NCBI RefSeq assembly: GCF_026210795.1
Contig: NC_089429.1
Span: 4,898,001-4,962,000 of the forward strand
Reading direction: 5' to 3'
DNA length: 64,000 nucleotides
DNA from: Rhizophagus irregularis
Taxonomy: Eukaryota > Glomeromycota > Glomeromycetes > Glomerales > Glomeraceae
Position 1 is the stretch's first letter. Each line of letters opens with the position of its first letter. Made by a program: the position numbers and the translations under genes. The notes under the pieces were generated by a model. The model was given only the letters and a program-made list of their open reading frames with translations. It made no database searches and was not told where the DNA came from. Positions 22,421 to 34,150 of the stretch are shown here, piece after piece.

Positions 22421-23804
22421 TTATATAATAAATATTGAATTAAAAAGTTTAAAATGAAAACCAATTAAAATAATTCTTTGTTTAATAAAAGATTATGATG
22501 GAACTTTTGAGTATTCATAATTCTAATATTCAGTTAATTCAATAATTATTGTCTCATTATATATGAGGAAACGATGTAGGCGTAACCTGTCGTGTTGTAC
22601 CTGGGATGATATTTGCCCATCAAGTAAGAAAGTAATAATAACACACTTATATTTTATTTGCCATGCAGTGTGAATAGGTCTAATTTTTTACTGTTATCAT
22701 GATGGCATTAGTAGGAAATAAAAGTAATAATTACACAATTTATATGATTATACAAATAACAATGAATTGTGTGCAAGTGTTATACAGTATATGAAATATT
22801 ATTAATACATGCAAATTTTATTTATTAATGTTGCAGTACTGTGAAATTTACAAATTCATTACGAAACAATTTGTATGAGTTACAAAAAAAAATCTTTTTT
22901 TTTTATCTTAAAAAATTCCATTGTAGCATTAAAAAAAATTACATCCTCCAGAAAAAAAAAACATCTCACCGATTAATATGAAAAAAAAATTCCCAGAAAA
23001 ATTAATTATAACGATCTATTGTTACAAAAAATAAATAAATAAGTAATTAGTTAGTCTATTAATGAGCTTGATACAAACCGTGATGTTGTATTATTGATCT
23101 GATCACTGATTCAAACCTAAATGGTGAAAGAATGTATTCAGGAAAAAAAATTCAGTTTAAAAGAAAAAAAGCCAAACTGAAAAAGGAAATGGCCAATGGG
23201 AAAAAATTTTTGGATTGGAAAAAAAGCCAACCGGAAAAAAAACAAAAAAAAAATCGAAAAAAATAAAAATGAAAAAAAAATTTGTGGGGAGGGATAAAGA
23301 AAAAATTAGGTTGAAAAAAGAACCGAAAAAGAAAAATAAAGAAAAATAAAAAAAATTTAAAAAAAAAAAAAAAAAAAAATTCGTGAGAAAAGAGTTTTTT
23401 TTTAAAAAAAAATAAGTACCGAAAAAAATTCTGAAAAATAGGACAATAATTCGGTCCAAAAAGACCGAAAAAATAATTCAAAAAAAAATTAATAATATGG
23501 TCTAAAAAAAAAGAACGAAAAAATAATGTCTTAAAAGTTAAAAGATTATTTAATAAAAATAAAATAATAATAAATTTTCGGTTTGAAAAAAAAACAAAAA
23601 AAAAAAAGAGAAAAAGGAAAAAAAAAACGAAAAATTTGTAAAAAAGAAAAGAAAAAGGTGTTTCGAAAGAGAAAAGTGGAAATTTGAAAAAAAGAAAGAA
23701 CCATTTGTAAACATAACTTGTCGATCAAGCGGGTCTTAACTGTAAAGAATACGGATCAGAATTATATTGATTGATTGATATTGATTCGATAATCAAATGA
23801 TGAA
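22421..23804. other. Upstream flank of copy D with a 1.2-kb insertion
   Basis: 22421-22575 is paralogous to 31550-31740 (CAATTAAAATAATTCTTTG, AAAGATTATGATGGAAC). At about 22576 the match breaks and resumes near 23795 at the promoter, so about 1.2 kb is inserted. It contains an A-rich, nearly T-free stretch at 23140-23705 with GAAAAA units on the plus strand. Long Phe-rich minus-strand frames there are composition artefacts. No gene. Confidence 0.5.
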
Positions 23805-23961
23805 GACGCAGCTAAAAGTTTCAAATGATATACGTCAACAATTTCCTTTTTTAATATAGTTTTTGCATAACATAGTACAAATTACACAAATTACATAAAT
23901 ATCGGCTTTTTCAATCCAAAAATAGATTCATTGTTTTAATTTTTTTTTTAAAAAAAAAAAA
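23805..23961 (+). promoter_or_regulatory. BTB-family promoter (pseudogene D)
   Basis: GACGCAGCTAAAAGTTTCAA, then ATGATATACGTCAACAATTTC, TACATAAATATCGGC and a T run followed by an A run directly before ATG, as in sister genes. A GGCGCAG to GACGCAG change is visible. Confidence 0.5.
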
Positions 23962-25430
23962 ATGACGAAAGGACTGTCTCTAAAACAAGATTTAAGATTA
24001 TTAATAAATAATCGTGGTATAGAATTTTTATGTGAAGATGAAAAGAAATTACATGCTTATAGAGCAATTTTAGCTGCAAGATCCGAAGTATTTAATAAGT
24101 TACTTTATAATGGGATGAAGGAAACTTATGAAAATCAAATTTCTTTTCCAAAAATTAATTCTGCTGGAATGGAGATTATATTAGAATATATTTATACTGG
24201 ATCAGTTAAAAGAGAATCTTTAACAAAAGATAATACAATTGAAGCTTTTTTATTTTCAATTATCAGTCCTTCAAGATTTTATTATGAAAACCATTAAGAG
24301 TACTAATTTGCAAAAAATTATTCTCCAGAGTTACTATCTAAAGTATCAGAAACAGTGCCGTTAACGGAAGATAATATTATTCTCAATTTATTAGTTGAAA
24401 CAGTAGCAAACATACCATTAATCAGTATTGAGTTTGGTAGATTGTCCATTACAGGCCTTAAATATCTTTTATCTATTACATATAAAAATGAAACATAATT
24501 CGCTACCCGAGAGTATATATATCAATTTTAGCAGCAAAACAAATCTCTGATGATGTATGTAGAGATCTTATGGAACAGTTACCAACTTTAGATCAGATTG
24601 AAAATAGAAATCTTACGATTGAAAATTCAATTGAAGTAGAAAATAAACTTCTTAATGATCATCAAAAGGTTACTAAAGAACTAGAACCTTTGGTTAAATA
24701 TATTGATTTCAAAAGGATTAAGACTCATATACTGTATTAGCCAATATCATTGAGTTATTAGAAATTATTCCAACTGAAATAGTTTATGGTGCTTATCGAA
24801 ATATAGCATTATTAAGTAATTTTAACTTAGGTGATTTTGGTGGAAAAGCTATTAATGAATTCGATTATGTGCGGGATGAGACATTGAGACAGCATGTGAG
24901 TCAAGCTCATTATTAATATGTAATATTACTACAAATATCTACAACTTATAAAAGCCTAGCACCAGATACTGTATAAAAAGTTATCTTAAAAATTTGCCAG
25001 AAAATGTTATTAAGGATAACAGAAAAATTGTACAAGCACTAGAAAATTGTAGCTCACACCAAAGTGTTAGAGCTAAGATAACTTTAGAAAATAGAGGCAT
25101 TTTTGTATGAGATGTTATTATTGAGAAAGCATGTGCACATTCTTGTTTGGAGTATGTGTATTTGAATATAATTTTGCAGAAAATCAACCTACTGGGTGGG
25201 TATTACTAGTGCCATAATTCTGATACTACCATAAAAGATTATTGCCCATCAATTGGAGATGACACAGAAATTACAGTTCATTTGGATATTAATAAGAGAA
25301 TTTGCTCTTTTATGATCAATGGTATAAAGTATTAAGAAGTATCAGAATGGAATTTGCCATCAAACATTCTCCAATAGTATCATTGAGATACTATCCTGAT
25401 CACTTTCAAATTCAATCTCATAAAAAAATT
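23962..25430 (+). pseudogene. BTB-BACK-SPRY pseudogene (copy D)
   Basis: Full-length relative of the copies at 17523 and 27629, broken in many places. It starts with the family ATG and an open BTB region, but the segment holding NPKYSD is partly deleted. An 11-bp loss near 24250 removes the YAAD codons and shifts the frame to an early stop at 24295. A TAA interrupts the codons after NET near 24495. About 100 bp is inserted between 24905 and 25005 at the start of SPRY, and further small indels follow to the C-terminus near 25430. A 111-codon open piece remains at the 5' end (24297), which could encode an isolated BTB domain, but there is no sign that this is selected. Confidence 0.9.
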
Positions 25431-25895
25431 AGAACATAGTAGAAATAATGTTGTATCATTAATTTTTTTCTTACATTATATTTACTAATTTTGAATTAGA
25501 GTATATTCATTAGTTATTTATTTTGGTGAACAAGTTGAAAATATAAAATATGTGAATGGTTTATTAGAGGTTAACAAATTTTACATGATGTTAGCCTAGT
25601 AAAATAAATAATTTGTCAATGATACATGAACATATGTGTTATGTTTGGTAATAAATAAGAATAATCAATAATATAACTATTAGGTCACGATTTATTTTTT
25701 GAGGATACAAAATTAGTTAAATGACCTTATTTGTGATCGTCATAATCACATCGTCATTGAATCTTAAAAAATGTTGAGAATTATCTTAGATCTTAAGGAT
25801 TAAATACAGTATGTTATGAAGGCCTACAAATATTATCCAATTAGACTGAATTCAAAATTCGTAGATGATAGTTAACATTTCTCACTTGAATGGTT
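25431..25895. repeat. Downstream segment of the BTB unit (copy D, part 1)
   Basis: Gene-free and paralogous to the other downstream segments (GGTGAACAAGTTGAAAATAT, ATGTTAGCCTAGTAAAATAAA), more diverged, as expected next to a pseudogene. Confidence 0.65.
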
Positions 25896-26545
25896 AAATA
25901 ACGGCTAAACACATATATCATGGATAGCTCCCCCATGGAAACTTGCCTCTTGTTATTCTTTATATATTTTATGAAATAAAAAAAATTTATTTTTAAAATT
26001 CTATAACTGATAAAGTATAAAATTTCTTATATTGTTTACAGTATTATTTAATAAAAATATAATAAAAAAAAATATAATAAAACTATTTTTTTTTTTTAAT
26101 TATTAAAATATACCGAAATAGATTACATAATTTTCTAAAATAAATTACAAAAAATAAAATTAACCCTATAACAAACCGATTAAATTAAATACAATTATTT
26201 ACAATGAAAACTATATATATGTAATCTATCTATGCTATACTAAACCAAATATGACAAGAAAAAGCAATATATTAAAGTTAAAAAAACTAAAAATTTTCAA
26301 TATAATGTTTAACATGTTTGTTTTTTATTCTTTTATTCTTGTCTTTAAGGTTCTTCTTCTCCGTTACTTCTGAATCTTCGTCTTCTTTCTCTTTAAATCC
26401 TTTTATACCGTCCGATAAATGTCAAAAAATATTTTATTTCCATTGTCTTTTTACTATAACTATTAAGTCCTTTTGAATTTTTTCGCAATGTCTTGCTTTT
26501 TTATTAAAGTTAATTGTTACACAAAATCAACCACTTGATGGTCCT
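25896..26545. other. Unassigned insertion in copy D flank, possible exon relic on minus strand
   Basis: The paralogous flank is interrupted between AACGGCTAAACA and TTGATGGTCCTGGTTTGAAT. The 650-bp insert is AT-rich. On the minus strand a 44-codon open stretch (about 26428 to 26295) has a charged Lys/Glu-rich composition (KGFKEKEDEDSEVTEKKN) and no ATG; it could be a decayed terminal exon. No terminal repeats were found. Confidence 0.3.
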
Positions 26546-27465
26546 GGTTTGAATAATTCTGGAGGGTGGTTAAATAATTTCCGAAATACAATACACAACA
26601 CAAATTAAATTTGTAAAAAAGCCTTGCTTTGATCTATACTGTGTATGAATATTCTTCAAATTTCTATATCCATCAAGGTTTCAAATGATATTGATTTGTT
26701 CAATATACATAAGGTTCTAGAATATTCAAACTTAAGATTTAACTAGTATATCATGAGATTATCCATAAAACACAATTTAAACTTAATAATGTTCTACTGT
26801 GATAATCCAGTAATATAGAGATTATATTGACGTTTAAATATGGTATTTCAATTTTAAAGTTTGGCTTTAATTCTATATAATGTTTTCAATATAAATATGT
26901 CTATGTAATTTATCTGTATATTCATTTAATTTACAATTTATATCTAATATTTTCTTTAACTTTTTAAAGTACAACTAAAATTTGATTATATAATCTGAAA
27001 TTTTGTAATATAATGAATCATACTGTAAACAATATATTTTATTAAATATTTATTCTAAAAAAATACTAGTTCCAAGCAAGAATGTTTAAATTTTTTTATA
27101 TTTTCTTTAGTGGCTAAATAATCATGATAAAGATTAAATTTTAGATTATTAAGATATGAAGAATCAAGAATGATGAATGATATAGTAAATTAACCTGAAA
27201 AATAACAATATTGAATTAAAAAGTTTATATTAAACTTCAACTTATCAAAAAAAAAAAAATTTTATCTTATTTAATGAAATATTATGATTGAACATTTAAG
27301 TATTTATAATTCTAAATAAATTTAATATTTTATGCAATCAGTTAATTCAAAATTATTCATATATGAGAGACAAAAATTTTTTTATCTGGATTATATGTAT
27401 GAAGAATTTAATCAATAAGTTTTAAGTTTCCAAATTCGAAAGTATTTTATTATCAGAACTATGAC
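26546..27465. repeat. Flank between copies D and E (paralogous DNA)
   Basis: The first half continues the D downstream segment (CTTCAAATTTCTATATCCAT, CAAGGTTTCAAATGATATTG). The second half, from about 27060, is the upstream segment of copy E, shared with 16900-17355. No gene. Confidence 0.6.
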
Positions 27466-27628
27466 GTAGGCGCAGTTAAATTTTCAAATGATATACGTCA
27501 TCATACAATCAATTTCCTTTTTAATTATAGTTTTGCATAACATAGTACAAAATAGTGCAAATTATATAAATATTGCTTTTCAATCCAAAAATAGGTTCAT
27601 CGTTTAATTTTTTTTTTTTAAAAAAAAA
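27466..27628 (+). promoter_or_regulatory. BTB-family promoter (copy E)
   Basis: GGCGCAGTTAAATTTTCAAA at 27469, ATGATATACGTCATCATACA, a TATA-like ATTATATAAATATTG near 27561, and T and A runs up to the ATG. Nearly identical to the region before 17523. Confidence 0.55.
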
Positions 27629-29068
27629 ATGACGAAAGGACTTTCTCTAGAACAAGATTTAAGATTATTAATAAATAATCCAAAATATAGTGATATAGAA
27701 ATTTTATGTGAAGATGAAAAGAAATTACATGCCTGTAGAGCAATTTTAGCTGCAAGATCCGAAGTATTCGATAAGCTACTTTATAATGGGATGAAAGAAA
27801 CTTATGAAAATCAAATTTCTTTTCCAAAAATTAATTCTGCTGGAATGGAGATTATATTAGAATATATTTATACTGGATCAGTTAAAAAAGAATCTTTAAC
27901 AAAGGATAATATAATTGAAGCTTTTTACGCTGCAGATTATTTTCAATTATCAGATCTTCAGGATTTTATTACGAAAACAATCAAGAGCACTAATTTCGTA
28001 AAAGATTATTCTCCAGAATTACTAACTAAAGTATCAGAAATAATGCCATTGACAGAAGATAATATTATTCTCATTTTATTAGTTGAAACAGTAGCAAATC
28101 TGCCATTAAACAGTATTGAGTTTGGTAGATTGTCCATTACAGGCCTTAAATATCTTTTATCTATTACATATGAAAAAGAAACACCATTCGCTACCCAAGA
28201 GTATGAAGTTTTTCGATATAGTGCAATTCTAGCAGCAAAACAAGTCTCTGATAATGTATATAGAAATCTTATGGAACGGTTACCAACTTTAGATCAAATT
28301 GAAAATTTAATTGAAGTAGAAAATAAACTTCTTATTGATCATCAAAAAGTTACTAAGGAACTAGAACCTTTGGTTAAATATATTGATTTCAAAAGGATTA
28401 AGACTCACATATTAGCCAATTTCATTGAACCATTAGGAATTATTCCAACTGAAATAATTTGTAGTGCTTATCGAAATACAGCATTATTAAGTAATTATAA
28501 TTTAAGTGATTTTCGTGGAAAAGCTATTAATGAATCCGGTTATGTTTGGGACGAGACAGTATGTACATATTTTTCTTCTTCCCTTTTTGAACTATTTTAC
28601 AAATCTGGGCCAAAGATTATTATTAAGGATAACGGAGAAATTGTACAAGCACTAGAAGGTTGTAGTTTATCCCGAAGTGTTAGAGCTAAGATAACTTTAG
28701 AAAATAAAGGCATTTTTGAATGGGATGTTATTATTGAAAAAAGTTGTAGTCGTTTTTGTGTCGGAGTATGTGCATCAGAATATTTTAATTATGAAATAGC
28801 TGCAGGATTACAATCTACTGTATGGGCATTAGGTTCTAGTGGTCATGTTCGTAATTCTGGAATTAGCATAGAATATTATTGTCCTCCATTTGGAGATGGC
28901 ACAGAAATTACAGTTCATTTAGATATGAATAGGAGAACTTGCTCTTTTACGATCAATGGTATAAAGTATCGAGAAGTATCAGAATGGAATTTACCATCAA
29001 AACTTCATCCAGTAGTATCATTAAAATATCCTGGCCGCTTTCGAATTCAACCTCATAAAAATAGCTGA
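27629..29068 (+). CDS. BTB-BACK-SPRY protein (intact copy E, 479 aa)
   Basis: Intronless and almost identical to the copy at 17523 through BTB and BACK (residues 1-235). The SPRY domain differs in its loops: LSRSVR, SCSRFCVGVCASEYF, AAGLQSTVWALGSSGHV. An extra 14 codons (TYFSSSLFELFYKS, about residues 313-326) sit between ETVC and GPK, where other copies read ETACGPK. The insert is 42 bp, pyrimidine-rich and in frame. It creates GTATGT, an intron-like 5' site, but no AG placed to restore the frame, so I keep it as coding. The Trp of SWVG is replaced (FCVG), which may alter the SPRY core. Predicted Cullin-3 adaptor by architecture; target unknown. Confidence 0.88.
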   Translation: MTKGLSLEQDLRLLINNPKYSDIEILCEDEKKLHACRAILAARSEVFDKLLYNGMKETYENQISFPKINSAGMEIILEYIYTGSVKKESLTKDNIIEAFYAADYFQLSDLQDFITKTIKSTNFVKDYSPELLTKVSEIMPLTEDNIILILLVETVANLPLNSIEFGRLSITGLKYLLSITYEKETPFATQEYEVFRYSAILAAKQVSDNVYRNLMERLPTLDQIENLIEVENKLLIDHQKVTKELEPLVKYIDFKRIKTHILANFIEPLGIIPTEIICSAYRNTALLSNYNLSDFRGKAINESGYVWDETVCTYFSSSLFELFYKSGPKIIIKDNGEIVQALEGCSLSRSVRAKITLENKGIFEWDVIIEKSCSRFCVGVCASEYFNYEIAAGLQSTVWALGSSGHVRNSGISIEYYCPPFGDGTEITVHLDMNRRTCSFTINGIKYREVSEWNLPSKLHPVVSLKYPGRFRIQPHKNS

Positions 29069-30688
29069 AACTTGAAATATTGTATCATTGATTTTTTTCT
29101 TACAAATATACTATTACTTATTTTGAATTATTGTATATTCATTAATTATTTATTAGTGTGAACAAGTTGACAATATAAAAATATGTGAATGGTTTATTAG
29201 ATTATGTTAACGAATTTTACATGTTAACTGAGTGAAATAAATTATAGGTTTTTATAAAATCAAATTTGTTAATGACATATGGTATGTGATATGTTTCTGG
29301 TAATAATAAGAATAATAAATAATATAAATATCAAGTCACGCTTCATTTTTCGAAAATTTTGTTTAGAACGGTTCCTTATTTGCGATCATCATAATCACGT
29401 CGTCGCTGGTTCTTAAAAATGTTGAGAATATCTTAAGGACTAAACATGATATGAAGACCTAATCCAATATTATTAAATGATCTTTGGACAAATTTAGACT
29501 GAATTCAAAATTAGTAGATAATTAATACTTCTCGATGGTTCAAGTTTAAATAATTCTGGAGTATGGCTAATAACGATTATATATTTTCGAAGAACAGCAC
29601 AGTACAAATTAAATTTGTAAAAAGTCTCACGATGAAATCAAATCTTAAGTTTGAAAAATTTAGAACATTGATGTCTATTCAATAAAAAAATATCATTTGA
29701 AATCTTGATGGATATAGAAATTTGAAAAATTCATGTATAGATCAAAGCGATATCCATAAAACAATTATTAAAGCCAAGTACTGTAACAAGTTATTTCTTT
29801 TCTAATTTATTAAATATTAAAACATATTTGAAGTTTTTTCCTTAAATTTAGTAATTATTTTATTGGATATCACGTAAATACAGCTACATTAGATTTTATT
29901 TTATGTTTTTTATTAATAAAAATACATTACTCAAATCTAGTTAAAACTATTTCAATAATGTTAGCTTTTTTCTTTAATTATGTTAAACCCAATCAGTTAA
30001 GTCGGTCTAATATTTTCTTTTAACCATTTATAGTACACACTAGACTTTGAATTGAAAAAATAACTAATTTTTGATAATTTAATCAATTAATAACTTTAAA
30101 TGTAGTGTACCATGCTAATGTGTATAAAATAACTTTTACTAATTGTCTGGAGCAAAGATATATAGTACTGTATGTCTACGCACTATGATGAAAAATAATC
30201 GTTCACGTGAATCTATCCTTACGTGACGATGTGACGACGTGACGTCGTGACGTTATCCGAAATCTCTCCGGACTTATAATGGGTTTTCCGTTCCCTAGTA
30301 TAAATGGATTTACTGTAAATAATATATTTAATAAAATATTTATTTTAAAAAAAGAGTTACAATGTTATATTTTCTCTTCTGCTCAGCATGACTCAAAAGT
30401 TTCTAATAAAAATTTTTTAATCAATTAGTTCCAAGCAAGTGTATATATTTTCTATATTTAATAACTGTGGTATGGTGATAAACATCATGATACCTTACAT
30501 AGTTACATAATATGAGAATTTCTAAAGTTGTGTTCTAATACCAAGTAAATACATATTGATGAAATATAATCATAGGATAATTGAGAATGTAATGAATATG
30601 GTAAAGCTAACAATTCTAGAATAAAGAAATAATCCAATCACAATTCTATGCAAGTTAATTGAAAATATTGAGATATGAAATTAAAAAA
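29069..30688. repeat. Downstream segment of the BTB unit (copy E, most complete)
   Basis: This is the least interrupted copy of the downstream segment and the best reference for the unit. Landmarks in order: ATTAGTGTGAACAAGTTGAC, GTTAACTGAGTGAAATAAAT, CACGCTTCATTTTTCGAAAA, GCGATCATCATAATCACGTC, TTTTATTTTATGTTTTTTAT, CACACTAGACTTTGA, AATGGGTTTTCCG and GATGAAATATAATCATAGGA. A GACGATGTGACGACGTGACG micro-repeat lies at about 30223-30250. A short inverted copy of flank sequence is present at 29640-29745. No gene. Confidence 0.7.
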
Positions 30689-31550
30689 TGATTACTAGAT
30701 AATTTCAATATAATTAATTTCATTAGAAAATTTTTTTAAAAAGAGAAGTTTTTTTTTGACAGAGAATTTTGCTAAATTTTTTTTAAAGAATTTTTATAAA
30801 TAATTTTGCTGAGATTTTTTTTTTGTCATTGTGGAATTTTTTTTTAGGAAATATTTTTTTTTTTTTTGACATATCATTTTTCGTTTAGTAAATTTTTTTA
30901 ACAGGGAAGATTTTTTTTTTCGATAGAGAATTTCGCTAAAGATTTTTTTTTAAGTAGTAGGGAAGTTTTTTTAGAAATTTTTTTGAGAAATTTTTAATAG
31001 GTAATAATTTTTTTTGAATTTTTTTTTTTTTTTTTTTAATAAGGAAATGTGTTTTTCGATGGAAGATTTTCGTTAGAAAGTTTATTTTGATTGAGAATTT
31101 CATTAGGAAAATTTTCTTTAATAAAGTTTTTTTTTTTGATAATTTTGTTGGTTGAAAAAGTTTTTGTCTTTTTTTGATAGAAGTCTTTTAATAAGAAAAT
31201 TTTATTGAAAATAATTTTTTTTTAATAAGGGTATTTAGTAAAGAATTTCGTTAGTGATCTTTTATAAAAAATCTATCAGAAATTTATTATTAAATTTTAC
31301 AATTTTAATAAATTTATAAATTTATAAATAAAATTAATTATTATTTATTTTTAATACATTTAAATTCTAATATATTGTAAATATAATTTGACATATACTA
31401 TTACATTTTAAATTAATATACTGTATATATTTATTATTATTTTTATTAACTAATTATTAACTATAGTAAATTATATACAATCTATTAATATTATATAATA
31501 CCTAATCTTTTTCTATGTACATATTTTGCGAAGCAATGGGTTACTGTCAA
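30689..31550 (+). mobile_element. Helitron-like element (copy at 31 kb)
   Basis: Begins TACTAGATAATTTCAATATA and ends GCGAAGCAATGGGTTACTGTCAA; the final CTAG has decayed. The interior consists of T-rich GATAGAGAATTTCG units and a CTAACTATTATTA-rich tail (31300-31500) shared with 22250-22400. The paralogous copy near 27165-27180 lacks it, so the 861-bp unit is an insertion. No Rep/helicase. Confidence 0.55.
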
Positions 31551-31802
31551 TAATATAATAAATATTAAATTAAAAAGTTTAAAAATAATTCATCTAATAT
31601 ACCGAAATAATTCAAGACGTAATTAACTTGAAAACCAATTAAAATAATTCTTTGTTTAATAAAAGATTATGATGGAACCTTTGAGTATTCATAATTCTGG
31701 ATAAATTTAATATTCAGTTAATAATTCATTATATATGAGGAAAGCGAAAAAATTTTATCTACTTGCTTTATCTGTATGAAGAATTCGTATGATGAATATG
31801 AT
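31551..31802. repeat. Upstream segment of the BTB unit (copy F)
   Basis: Shared with 22421-22575 and, more distantly, 27200-27460 (AATTCTTTGTTTAATAAAAG, ATTATATATGAGGAAA). No gene. Confidence 0.6.
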
Positions 31803-31966
31803 GAAGGCGCAGCTAAAAGTTTCAAATGATATACGGAAACAATTTCCTTTTTTAATATAGTTTTTACATAACATAGTACAAATTACACAGATTACATAAA
31901 TATCGGCTTTTTCAATCCAAAAATAGATTTATTGTTTCTCCTTTTTTTTTGAAAATAAAAAAAAAA
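31803..31966 (+). promoter_or_regulatory. BTB-family promoter (copy F)
   Basis: GGCGCAGCTAAAAGTTTCAA at 31806, ATGATATACGGAAACAATTTC, ACATAAATATCGGC, then CTTTTTTTTTT followed by an A-rich run up to the ATG at 31967. Confidence 0.55.
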
Positions 31967-33361
31967 ATGACGAGAGGATATTCGTTAGAAAAAGATTTAG
32001 GATTATTAATAAATAATCCAAAGTATAGTGATGTAGAAATTTTATGTGGAGATGAAAAGAAATTACATGCTTGTAGAGCAATTTTAGCTGCAAGATCCGA
32101 AATATTCGATAAACTACTTTATAATGGAATGAAGGAAACTTATGAGAACCAAATTTCTTTCCCAGAAATTAATTCTGCTGGAATGGAAATTATATTAGAA
32201 TATATTTATACTGGATCAGTTAAAGAAGAATCTTTAACAAAAGATAATACAATTGAAGCTTTTTACGCTGCAGATTATTTTCAATTATCAGATCTTCAAG
32301 ATTTTATCACAAAAACAATTAAGAGTACTAATTTTGCAAAAAATTATTCTCCAGAGTTATTATCTAAAGTATCAGAAGCGGTATCGTTAACAGAAGATAA
32401 CATTACTCTCAATTTATTAGTTGAAACAGTAGCAAATATATCATTGAACGATATTGAGTTTGGTAGATTATCTATTAAAGGTCTTGAATATCTTTTATCT
32501 TTTACACACGAGAAGAAAGATATACCCTTTGCAACTCGAGAGTATGAAGTTTTTCGATATAGTACAATTCTAGCAGCAAAAAAAGTCTCTGATGATGCAT
32601 ATAGAAATTTTATGGAAAGGTTACCAATTTTAGATCAAATTGGAGATTCAATTGAAGTAGAAAATAAGTTTCTTATTGATCATCAAAAAGTTATTAAGGA
32701 ACTAGAACCTTTGATTAAATATATTGATTTCAAAAGGATCAAAACTTATATATTAGTTAATTTTATTGAACCACTAGAAATTGTTCCAACTGAAATATTT
32801 TATAGTACTTACCGAAATATAGCATTATCAAGTAATTATAATTTAAGTGATTTTCGTGGAAAAGCTATTAATGAATCAGGTTATTTCTGGGATGAGACAG
32901 CATGTGGGTCAAAGCTTATTATTAAGGATAATGGAAAAATTGTGGAAGCACTAAAAAATTGTAGCACACATCAAAATGTTAGAGCTAAGATGACTTTTGA
33001 AGATAAGGGCATTTTTGAATGGGATATTATTATTGAGAAAGATTGTTCTTATTCTTGGGTTGGAGTATGTGCATCAGAAAATTTTATTGGAAGATCTTCA
33101 GGATCACAATCTACTGGATGGGAATTAGGTTCCAGTGGTGTTTGTCGTAATTCCGGAGAAGGTGTGGATACGTGTCCTCCATTTGGAGATGGTACAATAA
33201 TTACAGTTCATTTAGATATGAATAAGAGGACTTGCTCTTTTACAGTTAACGGTATAAGGTACTATGTAAGAATATGGAAAAATTTACCACCAACACTTTT
33301 TCCAGTAGTATCATTAGCTTATCCTGGTCGCATTCGAATTCAACCTCATCAAAGTAATTAG
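31967..33361 (+). CDS. BTB-BACK-SPRY protein (intact copy F, 464 aa)
   Basis: Start chosen at the ATG of MTRGYSLEKD, which aligns with all sister starts; an upstream in-frame TTG at 31949 would add only AAA-encoded residues and lies in the leader. BTB (about 20-117) with YSDVEILCGDEKKLHACRA; BACK-like region with the HEKKDIPFATREYEVF segment also found in the copies at 35386 and 53847; SPRY with WVGVCASENF, GSQSTGWELGSSGV, FGDGTIITVHLDMN and PGRIRIQPH. The SPRY loops (IGRSSGSQ, GEGVDTCPPF) differ most from the other copies and one loop is shortened. Intronless. Adaptor role inferred from domain order. Confidence 0.88.
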   Translation: MTRGYSLEKDLGLLINNPKYSDVEILCGDEKKLHACRAILAARSEIFDKLLYNGMKETYENQISFPEINSAGMEIILEYIYTGSVKEESLTKDNTIEAFYAADYFQLSDLQDFITKTIKSTNFAKNYSPELLSKVSEAVSLTEDNITLNLLVETVANISLNDIEFGRLSIKGLEYLLSFTHEKKDIPFATREYEVFRYSTILAAKKVSDDAYRNFMERLPILDQIGDSIEVENKFLIDHQKVIKELEPLIKYIDFKRIKTYILVNFIEPLEIVPTEIFYSTYRNIALSSNYNLSDFRGKAINESGYFWDETACGSKLIIKDNGKIVEALKNCSTHQNVRAKMTFEDKGIFEWDIIIEKDCSYSWVGVCASENFIGRSSGSQSTGWELGSSGVCRNSGEGVDTCPPFGDGTIITVHLDMNKRTCSFTVNGIRYYVRIWKNLPPTLFPVVSLAYPGRIRIQPHQSN

Positions 33362-33837
33362 AAACTAGTGTAATTTTATAATATAGACCTACGAACCCAA
33401 TTAAATGCCACGTGACAATCAAGAAATTAAATAAGTAATCAGATCTTAATTTCTTTTTTCTAAATTTCAGTTGTAAAGTACAAATGTCGACAAATTTAAT
33501 TACGTATTTTAAATTTCTTATGAAAAGAGCTTGTCCAATGATTCTTAAAATAAAATTTTGATATAAATAGGTCATGAAAGTGTTATGAAATATGAGTTTA
33601 AATTACTACCTTTAATATTGATAACGTTCGCATTGACAGATTAGATTATAATATATGATCGTGATTTAATAATCCGGGAATGACATCATTTGACCAATAT
33701 CTTTTTATGTAAGTTGATCCAGGTTCCAGGTCATTCGTCTTATCATTAAAGTTATTTACTAAACACTGCAAATTTATTTATAAATAACTGGTTTAGTTAA
33801 ATCAACAAAATAAGATTACTTTTATTCTTGAAATATT
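33362..33837. repeat. Downstream segment of the F/H sub-family
   Basis: Gene-free. It differs from the A-E downstream segment but matches 36793-37240 (AGTAATTAGAAACTAG, GTAAAGTACAAATGT, TTTAAATTTCTTATGAAAAG, ATATAAATAGGTCATGAAA). Thus F and H form their own duplicated pair. Confidence 0.6.
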
Positions 33838-34150
33838 TTTGGATATTCGTCAGAACAAGATTTAAATAATCCAAAGTATAATGATATAGGAATTTTAATG
33901 TGAAAATTAAAAGAAATTAGACGCTTATAGATCAATTTTAACAGCAAGATCACAAGGTATTAGCTTTGTCATGGGATGAATGAGAACAAAATTTCTTTTC
34001 TAATAATTAATTTAGCCGGAATGAAGATTATATTAGAATATATTTATATTGTATCAATTAAAAAAGAATATTTAACAAAAGATAATACAATTGGATCATT
34101 ACGCTGCTGATTATATTTAATTATTCAGATCTTCAAGATGTCATGATATT
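33838..34150 (+). pseudogene. BTB 5' relic (copy G)
   Basis: Nucleotide-level remains of the first 110 codons of the family: GGATATTCGTCAGAACAAGA, AATAATCCAAAGTATAATGA, TAGCCGGAATGAAGATTAT, ATTAGAATATATTTATAYTG, GATCTTCAAGATG. It has multiple frameshifts, stops and gaps and no SPRY part. It follows copy F at the same relative position at which relic I follows copy H. Confidence 0.8.

Noticed and set aside
23152-23728. Phe-rich minus-strand frames of 60-109 codons
   Set aside because: They come from A-rich low-complexity DNA; no conserved motif, and they overlap each other in different frames.
31949-31966. Upstream start adding MKIKKK to copy F
   Set aside because: The codon is TTG within the A-rich leader; the aligned family ATG is at 31967.
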